DNA of 64,000 nucleotides from Cryptomeria japonica (taxonomy: Eukaryota; Streptophyta; Pinopsida; Cupressales; Cupressaceae), in assembly GCF_030272615.1 (NCBI RefSeq), contig NC_081409.1, positions 469,582,573 to 469,646,572 of the forward strand. Direction: 5' to 3'. Positions 55,324 through 64,000 of this stretch are shown piece by piece. Position 1 is the stretch's first letter. Every line of letters begins with the position of its first letter. Made by a program: the position numbers and the translations under genes. The notes beneath the pieces are model-generated. The model searched no databases. It had not been told where the DNA came from and saw only the letters and a list, made by a program, of their open reading frames with translations.

Positions 55324-56397
55324 TGTATACACATAAAAATTGGCTATGAGCAATAAATAAAAATTTTACATTTATTTAATAATTATTCTTCTATTAAATA
55401 GTTAATTTGAAAAGATTAATTTATTTAATTCATTTTCATGTCTTTCTATTAATTAATATTTTATTAATTAATTCATCTATCCTATTCTTCTAATTAATTA
55501 AATATCTAATATTTAATAGTTATTCTCCTATCCTATAGTCTCAAATATTAAATAATTTTTAAATTATTTAAATCCCTTTTCCAACTCACCCTCCATCTCC
55601 ACTTCATCTTCCCTTTGCCAACTCATCAAACATGTGGCTAAGGAAATTAATATTTCTTAACTATTAATTCATCATTTATCTTCAACTACCAAAATTTAAT
55701 GAAATTGTGTACGTACACATATTTCATAACCATTTCCTATATTCTCTTCAACACCCCCTACATCTTAGGAAGGACTTGAGTCCACTTGTCCTCTCATGCC
55801 TAAATTTCCTCCAACCATCCCTAGATTCCCTCAGTCAACAACCCAATCAAGGTGAGATGAGTGACAATTGTCTTCTCCTTCCCCCTTTCTCTCAACCTTC
55901 ACCTTTGCTCACAGCCATCCAAATCTGCAGATTTGATCATGACCGTTGATCTAAGCCACATCATCTCATCCTCTCAAAGTCTATAAAATCAAGAGCTTCA
56001 GTTGAGAGAGAGTTATACTTCAAGAGACTTCAAGTGCATTTTGCAAGCTAATCATATGCATCCATGAGTTTTAATTTTGAAGTAAATAGAAAATATCATT
56101 TAGCATAATCATGTAGTATTTGCATATCATAGTATCAATTAACCACAAGTTATTAGTCCATTCTTCATCTTGGAAGCCATCAGTGCATTGTCTGAGAGCA
56201 CACTATCTACAACCAAGAACAATGGAGTTAAGATGCAATGAGACATAAGCCATGAAGGTAATATTAGTATTTTATTTCATATGTACTTCATGTAGTTTCA
56301 TTCGTTGAATTTGGATTTCTTGTAGCATTTCCATTTGTATTTTGTGAAACTAAGTTATTATAGGTAGCATTCTGAGGATGAAATTCAAGTTGACACA
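55324..56397 (+). repeat. Element 2 3' LTR
   Basis: 1074 bp, TGTATACACATAAAA...GACACA, a direct repeat of 30886-32000, with a TATA box at 55982-55988. The GGTTT duplication follows. Confidence 0.92.
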
Positions 56398-56402
56398 GGT
56401 TT

Positions 56403-57313
56403 ATTTCCTAGAAAGTAGGAAAAGAAACTCTATAAATGAGAGATTGTGATTCATTTGTAAGGGTCCACAAATTGATGATTTGAGGCCCACTTAGAGATTT
56501 TAGATTATTTTATGCAGATTGTTATGAATTAGAATACTTTTGTGATAAATTGTTTGAAGTTAATACAAGAAGAAACTTATAGATTGCATGATCTATGTGT
56601 ATGTGCTATTAATTTGTTCTTTCCAGTCTTGTAATCTCTATTCTTTGAAATCAGTAACTTGTTCTGGTCTTATGTTTTATTATTTTATGAATCATATTGT
56701 GCACTTAAGTGGTATATGAGAATTACTGTGATAGGATGATATCGTGGTGATATTCTTTCCATGAATTTGTGAGGTTGTTGACTTTGTGGGTTTATTGGAG
56801 GTCTGTTATTGAATGTTGGTTTAAATAATATTGATGATTTTTGGATTGCAGGGTACTAATTAAGTAGTTCATTAAGTTATTATTGCATTAGTTTATTATT
56901 ATTTTCTTGTTTCCCTAATCTATCTTTTGCAGTTTATTTTAAAAGAGTTTTAAATCATACAATAAAAATTAAAAAGTTATTGGAAGTCATTGGGATTTGT
57001 TTAACCAATAGGCCCCTTAACAAGTACAACCACATCAACCATTGAGTTGCCCATCATGGTTGAGACCCGTCTATAGAGACCTTGGAGTAGTTAGTTTCCC
57101 AAAACTTATTGCTTTCCAAGAGAGGTGGTGAGTGTGTTCTGATTAATTATAAAAGCAGGTTTTCAGGACTAGAAACCTTTAACAAAGGATATTAAGAAAT
57201 GTCATCATAGAGTTGAAACCAAATACAAAACGACTAGCAAAAAGCTAGTAAACAGAAAAGACAACAAAATATAGGAACAACAAAACAACAAAAACCAGGA
57301 AAACACTGCATAA
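56403..57313. other. Outer element, downstream part
   Basis: This continues 30885. ATTTCCTAGAAAG is followed by TATAAAT at 56431-56437. In element 1 the TTCCTAG-AAG to TATAAAT order occurs directly after the U3 ORF, so this is probably the outer element's U3/R junction. The rest is AT-rich and non-coding. I cannot place the right end of the outer LTR. The part from about 57150 to 57313 may belong to the minus-strand unit's 3' untranslated region. Confidence 0.45.
56431..56437 (+). promoter_or_regulatory. Probable TATA box of the outer element LTR
   Basis: TATAAAT about 295 bp after the outer ORF end once element 2 is removed, preceded by a purine-rich AGGAAAAGAAAC. Confidence 0.45.
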
Positions 57314-59017
57314 TTAAAGAGTCTTTAGAAGGTCCTCTGCCTTAATCACCAGCTGGTCATAGGAGGCCGTAGTAGCTTTGAGTTCATCCAGGTCCTTATT
57401 AGGCTTCTTCTCTTTCTTTTTTCCTCTAGTTCTAGTTCTGGGTCCTTGAACATCTCTTGTGCCTTCAGTATCAGGGTCAATGTCCAGGGTATCCTTCTCC
57501 TCATCCAATTTGTTGATAAGAGTTTTAGTATTGCCAATAGAGACCTTCAAAATGTTCAAGCTTTGCTCTGCGATACTTTTGAGACATTCCTCAATTTTGC
57601 TGACTTTACTGATAGTTCCCAACATAGTTTGATCCATAGCATTAGCTTTCTCTCCAATAGGTCTTTCTCGATTTGCTCAAATTTGGGGTTGAAGGATTCT
57701 CTTATATTTTTCAGCTTTAGCAACAGTATTTGTCAAGTCCTCCATATAATTAGCCATAGTCTTCCCTTCCCCAGTGTTAATAGTTTCCAGAATCTAGATT
57801 CTGTGGCTAAGCTTTTTGTTGTCATCCACAATTTTTTTGTAACTGGTGATTAACCATTCCATGGTGTCCATAAAACCTTTCATACCCTCAAAAGGTGGGT
57901 TTGAGGAGAGGTCAATCTTACCAAAGTTGTCCTATTCTTTATTTAGGGTGTCACCAACAGTAGCTTTGTCATCAGCCCTAAGAACTTCTCCAATGGTCAC
58001 CTCCTCCAAGTTTTGATCAGCTTCCGGAGTCTTTTTCTGTTTATGATCCTCCAGCTCCTTCACATTCTCATCCTTTCTCTATTTTTTGTTTTTGGTCTAT
58101 GTATGGACTTTAGTTTTCTTTTTTTGAGAACCCTAGGGTTTCTCCTTCTCTGAATCTTCCGAGACCTCCTTTGAGGAGGAAGAGCTAATCTGGAGAATTT
58201 TTCCTTTAGGTTTCTTTCCCTTTGAGGAGGAAGGCTTGGTTTTTAGATATTTCCTCTTCTTACCTACTTCGACTTCCAATTCATCCATACTCTCCTCAGA
58301 CTCGCTCATTGGTTCACTATCAAAACCCTCATCTAAGGAAAAGATAGAGTCCGACCCATCCTCCTCAGACTCTGAAATAGACGATTGCAAGCAGGATATT
58401 TGGTTTGCCTTGATATGGTCATAAATAAGAACCATTAAAACTTGATGCATGGCAGTGTCCCCTGTAGGGTTCTCTTTATATGCTTTTATGGTGGCGTTCA
58501 TAGAATATAACAGAAAATATGGAAAGTTAACCTTCTTGTTATGCCTAAAATGATTTAGCAAAACAAAATGGTAGCCATATACTTTAGTGAATCTACCATC
58601 TAAAGTAATATAGCGCATAATAACAAAAAGGACCTCCCTCCATGGTTTGACAAAAGCCCTAGGGGGATAGTAAGTTTTACTTAGCTTCACCAGGCATTTT
58701 TTCTCCTTTTCAATTTTAGGATATCTATCAATGGCCTCCTTGCTCACTTTTCTATCTTTGTAGTAGTTGCTTCCTTCCCTTCGGAGCCCCATGGCCTGGG
58801 CAATAAGGTCTTCATCTATGACAACAAACTGGTCTCGCATCTTCAAAATGCCCTTTCTCCAATTTTTACAAAAGAAATTAGTGACTGTGGCATCCTGTCC
58901 ATGAAGACTCTCCATAAATTTTGAAAACCCACCCTTTTGCAGTATGTTCGAGACCGCCTCCTTTTGCTTCCATTCCTTGCAGCTGTTAGGCTTGTATCGA
59001 CATCTGTTTCCACCCAT
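57314..59017 (-). pseudogene. Unknown accessory ORF downstream of LINE ORF2
   Basis: The start is the minus-strand ATG at 59017 (MGGNRCRYKPNSCKEWK). The first 295 codons to 58133 are open. After a TAG the same reading continues with stops to 57314. It has a helical N-terminal domain with 'FVVIDEDLIAQAMGLRREG', 'PPRAFVKPWREVLFVIMRYI' and 'TKVYGYHFVLLNHFRHNKKV', a Ser/Glu-rich acidic patch, a Lys-rich patch (KPSSSKGKKPKGK), and a coiled-coil tail. I remember very similar proteins as common hypothetical proteins in Cupressaceae; I know no function. A domain of the 'putative plant transposon protein' kind is my best guess. It lies about 160 bp downstream of the LINE RNase H stop on the same strand. 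Confidence 0.65.
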
Positions 59018-59176
59018 ATTTTTGCTATTCAGAGAAAAATGTTGAAACTTGCAGAGAACTTTAGACCGAAAGTTTCTCGGAGCTACCAAATTTACCCAGA
59101 AAGAGTGGGAAGTGATTGATTGAGTGTTATAATAAATGGTGCTGACAATATTATAATTGCTCGAAGCACTCCTTTT

Positions 59177-62100
59177 AATCCATTTTATTATTAATTTGTC
59201 CATCAAAAATCTTTGGGATGCTATGATATCGGTCCTTGAAAATGATTAATCTGACATCCTCAAGGAGGCCTTGTTCACCCTGCCAAGTAATCATTTCATC
59301 TTGATTGACTGTCACGTTGGCTGCCCAGTTAGCAGACCCATTAGCTTCATGGTAGATATGAGATATGTAGCTTTTATCAAAAGTGTTAATGAGGTCTCTA
59401 GCAGCTTTTATAATGTTATTGATAGACCATGAAGGCTTAGAGGTCCCCTTGAGGCATTTGATGATGTTGTTTGAGTCCCCTTCAATCCATATGTAGGGGC
59501 AATTCCATCTTTTTGTGAGAAGAATACCTTGGAGTGCTGCCATTGCTTCTGCTTTGTGGTTTATTTGACTTCCTATTGGAACAAAAATCAATTCTTTGCA
59601 TATACCTTTGTCATCTCTAAGAATAGCTCCACATCCCACAGGACCCAGATTACCTTTTGTAGCACCATCAAAATTGACTTTGAACAAACCATGAGGGGGA
59701 GTTTGCCACCTTGATTCTAGTCTTTTGTTTTGCTTAGGATCAGAACTGTTAGCATTCTTCAAATTCTAGGAACTTAAAATGTAAGATTCCAGAGGATTGG
59801 TCAAAAAATAGGGGCCCCCAATGATCCCAATGTTCTCCACAATCGCCCATTGAATTTTTTGGAACACAATATCTTGAGTAAGAGTGGTGTCCCTAAAGAT
59901 ACAATTGTTTCTTTCTTTCCAAAATCCCCACAGAATGTGAGGGAGTGATAGCTGCCACAAAGATCTCAAAAAGGAGTTAGACCAATGGTAATTCCAAGAG
60001 TAGAACAACTCACTGATAGTATTAGGAAACACCCAATCAATGCTAAAACTCTTAAGAAATCTTTCCCAGATTGAAGTAGAATAGGAACAGTGGATAGCCA
60101 AATGGTCTACTGATTCTTCCTCCTTAAGACACAGAGCACATCTATTAGGAAAGGAAAATCCTCTACCCTTGAGGTTATCTAAGGTCAGGATTTTATTTTG
60201 AAGAATAGTCTAATAGAAAAAGTTGATTTTGGGGGTGAGACCCTTTATCTAAGCTTTAGACCAAAAAGGATTATCAGGAGGGGCAGGGGAAAGAGTACCA
60301 TACATTGAAGAGACAGTAATGATACCTTTGGGTTCATATTTCCAAATGAGGGAGTCTTCCTCTTTATTCAACCAAATTGAAGATAGATGGTTCTTAAGCT
60401 TAACAAGGCTTAGGTGGATGCTTTCAATGTTCTACCAATTATTTCCTATCCAATACCCTTCAACTAGAGGACCAAAAGTTATAATATAGGAGGAGGCATA
60501 GGGGGCCCATTCTAAGATATCAGTCAAAGGTTTATCAACAAGCCAGGGGTCTTCCCAAAATTTAACTTTCCTACCATTTCCTACTTTCCAAGTAAATCCT
60601 TTAGCAATGCTATCTTTGCACTTAGAGGCATGATTCCAAATGTGGGACCCATTAATGTTGATTTCAGAATGATAAAAGAGGAAAGAGAGGAGGACAGAAG
60701 AGAGTAATTACTTTGCCAGATTTTACACCATTCATTATTTGAGTGGAACATTCTCCAAACCTATTTGGATAGGAGAAATTCATTTAAGGTTTGGATTCTT
60801 CTTAGTCCCAAACCTCCTTTACTTTTCGGTCTACATACCTATTCCCAGTCCACAAGAGACATTCTTTTCTTGTCCTCAACCCCTGACCATAGAAATTTTC
60901 TTTGAATTTTCTCAATTGCATCAGCATACTTAACATGAATTCTGAAAAGGCTTTGGGCATAGAAAGGTATGCTTTGAAGTGAAGCGTTTAGAAGTTGAAG
61001 CTTTCCAACTTGACTTAAAAGGGCTCCTTTCCAACTAGCTATCTTTTTATGAAATTTTTCCACTAGAGAGCTCTAGAAAGAATTAGGAGGCACAATACCC
61101 AAGGGGAGGCCAAGATAAGTGGCAGGAAGATTAGCAATCTGACATTCCAGGATTTTGTTGTTTCTCTGTTGTCTTCTCTCTAGCTATTGATGAAAAAAAC
61201 TTCACTTTTGACCCAATTAATGAGCTGACCAAAAGTAGAGGCAAACCTACAAAGAGTGTCCTTCAAGGTTCTAGCTTCAGAGATACTTGATTCCCCCATG
61301 ACAATGGTATCATCCACAAACTATTGGTGGGAGAAAATAAGATCAACTAAAGAAGGTTGAAGTCCCTTAAAAGAACCTCGCATAACCATATTTTCTATAG
61401 ACCTTCCAAAACATTCAGCCATAATAATGAAGAGGATAGGGGAGATGGGATACCCTTGCCTCAGTCCTCTAGATGCTTGAAAGAAGGGGGAAGGAGAGCC
61501 ATTGACAAGAATAGTAGAAGAGGCTAAGGTAATAAGTTGACTGAAGAGGTCAATACATTTGGTGGAAAAACCATAAGCCACAAGAACCTTCACAAGTAAA
61601 GACCAGTCAAACCGGTCATAGGCCTTAGAGAGATCAAGCTTGAGGATGAGACCCTATTTCTTATCCATAACAAGAGAATGAATATTCTCATGAAAAGTAA
61701 TAATGGAGTTGAGAATTTGTCTTCCTGGGATAAAACCATTTTGCTGATGATTAATCAAAGAAGGAAGGACAGACAAAATTCTGGTAGTAAGAACCTTGGA
61801 AATGACCTTATAAAAAAGAGTTACATAGGATGATAGGTCTAGAGTCAGCACCTTGGGTTTTGGGAATAAGAGAAATGAAGGTACCATTAATTTCCTTCAA
61901 GAGTATTCTAGCCCCAAAAAATTCCTTGACCCCATTGGAAACATCTTTCCTGACAATGTCCCAGAATTCTTGGAAAAAGAACATGGGAAAACCATCTGGA
62001 CCAGGGGCTTTATTACCATCAAAAGAAAAAACAACATTTTTTATTTCCAAAATTGAAGGAATGGAAGAAAGAGAGACATTCATCTTCTCATCAACAAGAC

Positions 62101-62923
62101 AGGGAATATTTTAAAGAAAAGAAGATTGAGCATCAGTATCCAACTTGTGATCCCTCTTGAGAAGTTCCGAAAAGTACCTTTTGGCTTCAATCCTTATTTC
62201 TTCCTCCTTGACCAACTCCCCATTGTCCACTGTCAATTTAGTTATCCTGTTTGTTGCTTTATGTTTGATCGTAGACATATGAAAAAATCTTGTGTTCCTA
62301 TCTCCTTCCTTTAGCCAAATGCATCTTGATCTCTGCTTCCAAAAATTTTCCTCTTTAGTAATTATTTCATGGTATTTTTTAAGGGTCTCATTTTCTTCAG
62401 CAATAGACATAGTACTGAAGCCATCCTTCTGAATTTGGACCTATATTTTCTTGAGGTCATCCTGGATTTTGCCTTTTGCCTCAAAAATGTTCCCAAAGAT
62501 GGATTTATTCCAGAGTCTTATATTGTCCTTTACACTTTCAAGTTTCTTTACAACTTTGTACATAGCAATTCCCTCAATTTGGATATTCCACCAATTCTGA
62601 ATATTACGAGTAATTTCTGGGTGATGAGTCCACATTTTTTCAATTCTGAAAGGAAAATGTATTCTTCTATTAATTGGGTCAGCAATGAAGGTGATGGGAA
62701 AATGATTTGACCCAACCCAGATATGGGCAGATAGGGAGCAGAAATAATGTTTGTACCATTCATCAGAGATAAGAGCCCTATCAAGGCAAACTTGGATAAG
62801 ATCATTACCAGTTCTCCTATTAGTCCATGTGTAATTACATCCCTATATCTCCACATCATTGAGAGCCTGAGTGTTTATAAAGTCCATAAGGGCCAACCTA
62901 CTTTCCATTTGAGAGGGGCTTCT
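59177..62923 (-). pseudogene. L1-type LINE ORF2 (endonuclease end, RT, zinc finger, RNase H)
   Basis: Read on the minus strand, it begins within the endonuclease ('LDRALISDEWYKHYF', 'VGSNHFPITF', where SDH is usual). Then 'CIWLKEGDRNTRFFH' and the RT blocks 'DGNKAPGPDGFPMFFFQ', 'SLIPKTQGADSRPIILCN', 'SKAYDRFDW' and 'GLRQGYPISPILFIIM'; the catalytic FVDD is near 61309-61320, after a TAG. A zf-RVT finger 'RCALCLKEEESVDHLAIHC' lies near 60080-60150. The end is a plant-type RNase H (59177-59762: FDGATKG, HKAEAMAAL, EGDSNN), where the last Asp reads GSANWAA, so D to N. At least four frameshifts and many stops are present. The 5' end is cut by the LTR at about 62924. Confidence 0.88.
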
Positions 62924-64000
62924 ATTATTATCTACTAAGTTGTCATTAGTTTTATGTCCAAAGTCATCCTATATACTCTAGTCGGTTAATACTACCGAAA
63001 TATTCAGTCGGTAAGCACTAAAGCAGTCGATTACAGAAGAAAGGAGTCACAGAGTTAAGTATACACCGATTTGTCTACCGAGTAATGTTCTATGTCTTCC
63101 AAGCAGCAAAGAAGGTAAACCGAGTATTCTAAACTGAGTAGAAACGTGTTACCAGATTCAATGAACCTAGACACATATGTGGAAATGTGCTATAAGAATC
63201 GAGGAACAGGGAACCGTTATCACATAGGAAATTGCACTTCAAGATTTTGTATGATTTTGAGGAAGTTTATCAAATGAAATAATTTCTATGTTTATTCATT
63301 CAATGAATCTTGTTTTTAAGATCAAAGCATGAACAACTCACCGTCCCAAAGATCTATTTATACGGAGTGATTTGAGAAACAAATTGAGAGAGACATGTGT
63401 GATAGAAGAAGTTATAAGGAAAATCCTAAGAGGACACATTAAGTTGTGACTTCTACGACTGACAAAGATATTCAGAGATCATCGAGAAAGTCTTCAGAGA
63501 ACAGTTTAAGGGATAGAGTAAACAGAAGGGTTTACCGAGTTGATTTATCAATTACCAAGGTATGCTAGGAGCAAGGTAATTTCATATTGAGCACATAGAA
63601 TCTACTATAACATTTCAGATGTAAAGTTGTAGATATTTGTAAAGATCTTATTGAATCATTTGAGTTGTAAAGGAAACCTTTAACAGGGTAAAAGACTGTA
63701 ACAAAGTCTATAAATTGTAAAGCCTTTAACCGGGTGCAACATTTTGTAAGTGTTGTAAAATCCTTTAGCAAGGTAGATCTAAAGATATTGATACTCCTAA
63801 TAGGGTAAGCTATCAGAAATATCTAAACATATAGCTCTAACCGAGCAACCTTTATTATTGCAGTAGTGAAGTTGTGGGTGCCATCCCCACCACAGTTTTT
63901 CTCTCTAACAAAGAGTTTTTGTGTAACCAAAATATTTGTGTTATGGAGTGAAATGTGTATGAATGTTACTTCTATAATTATGTGTTAGTTTTATATTATG
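62924..64000 (+). repeat. Partial Copia-2-family LTR at the window end
   Basis: Similar to 44935-46010 of the Copia-2 LTR: the shared words TACTCTAGTCGGTTA, GTAAAGTTG..GATATTTGTAA and ACCAAAATAT..TGTGTTATGGAGTGAA occur in the same order. About 110 bp of the LTR lies beyond the window. The start TATTATC replaces TGTTAC. More diverged than the two LTRs of Copia-2, so it is a separate, older insertion into the LINE. Whether it is solo or part of a full element cannot be seen. Confidence 0.85.

Larger units (their letters stand above)
30886..56397 (+). mobile_element. Element 2: Tat-type Ty3/Gypsy retrotransposon with antisense PMD gene
   Basis: LTRs 30886-32000 and 55324-56397 (TGTATACACATAAAA...CACA) are flanked by the perfect duplication GGTTT (30881-30885, 56398-56402). 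Inside are a primer site, a 2.3-kb leader, gag-pol with two RNases H in the classical Tat order, a long 3' region with an antisense plant-mobile-domain gene, minisatellites and a polypurine tract. Copia-2 is inserted in the antisense gene. Without it the element is about 17.5 kb. All genes carry stops. It inserted in the outer element, downstream of that element's ORF. Confidence 0.92.

Overview
This window looks like repetitive DNA from a large plant genome, most likely a conifer. I see no host gene, tRNA or rRNA. Everything I can support is transposable-element sequence, mostly LTR retrotransposons nested inside one another. The conifer call is an inference. It rests on the very long AT-rich Tat-type Ty3/Gypsy elements, the multi-level nesting, the plant-type copia primer sites (TGGTATCAGAGC), and a minus-strand protein beginning MGGNR that resembles proteins I remember as abundant in Cupressaceae gene predictions such as Cryptomeria. 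None of this could be searched here.

Layout. (1) An outer, old LTR-type element is cut into pieces. Its decayed ORF runs 195-721, resumes at 27412 and ends near 30618; a TATA box and downstream sequence follow at 56403 onward. (2) Element 1 (722-27406, TSD GGTTG) is a Tat-like Ty3/Gypsy element with very long LTRs (7121 and 6282 bp). The U3 part of each LTR carries a decayed ORF of about 1,218 codons. Its single-frame gag-pol has the order gag, protease, archaeal-type RNase H, RT, RNase H, integrase. The 5' LTR holds an 829-bp non-autonomous hAT element (2673-3501). The pol gene is split by Copia-1 (12413-18424, TSD CTATC), which keeps an open 1347-codon gag-pol. (3) Element 2 (30886-56397, TSD GGTTT) is a second Tat-type element with LTRs of about 1.1 kb. 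Its gag-pol has the usual dual-RNase-H order. Its 3' part carries an antisense plant-mobile-domain (PMD) gene. That gene is interrupted by Copia-2 (44935-52957, TSD GAGAT), a pol-less copia-type element with a coiled-coil/multi-zinc-knuckle protein and a single-frame unknown ORF of 1,127 codons. (4) At the right end, on the minus strand, lies a LINE (L1-type) ORF2 with RNase H (59177-62923), followed downstream by another unknown ORF (59017-57314). (5) From about 62924 to the window end lies a partial LTR of the Copia-2 family.

How the parts relate. Only Copia-1 looks potentially competent for its own proteins; every other coding region carries in-frame stops, most often TAG. The recurring theme is a set of large non-enzymatic accessory ORFs hitch-hiking on retroelements: in U3 of element 1, in the outer element, in Copia-2, downstream of the LINE ORF2, and the antisense PMD gene of element 2. 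Several share a broadly similar order of features by eye. This is the best candidate in the window for an under-described system. Relative ages from nesting: the outer element is oldest, then elements 1 and 2, then Copia-1, Copia-2 and the hAT element.
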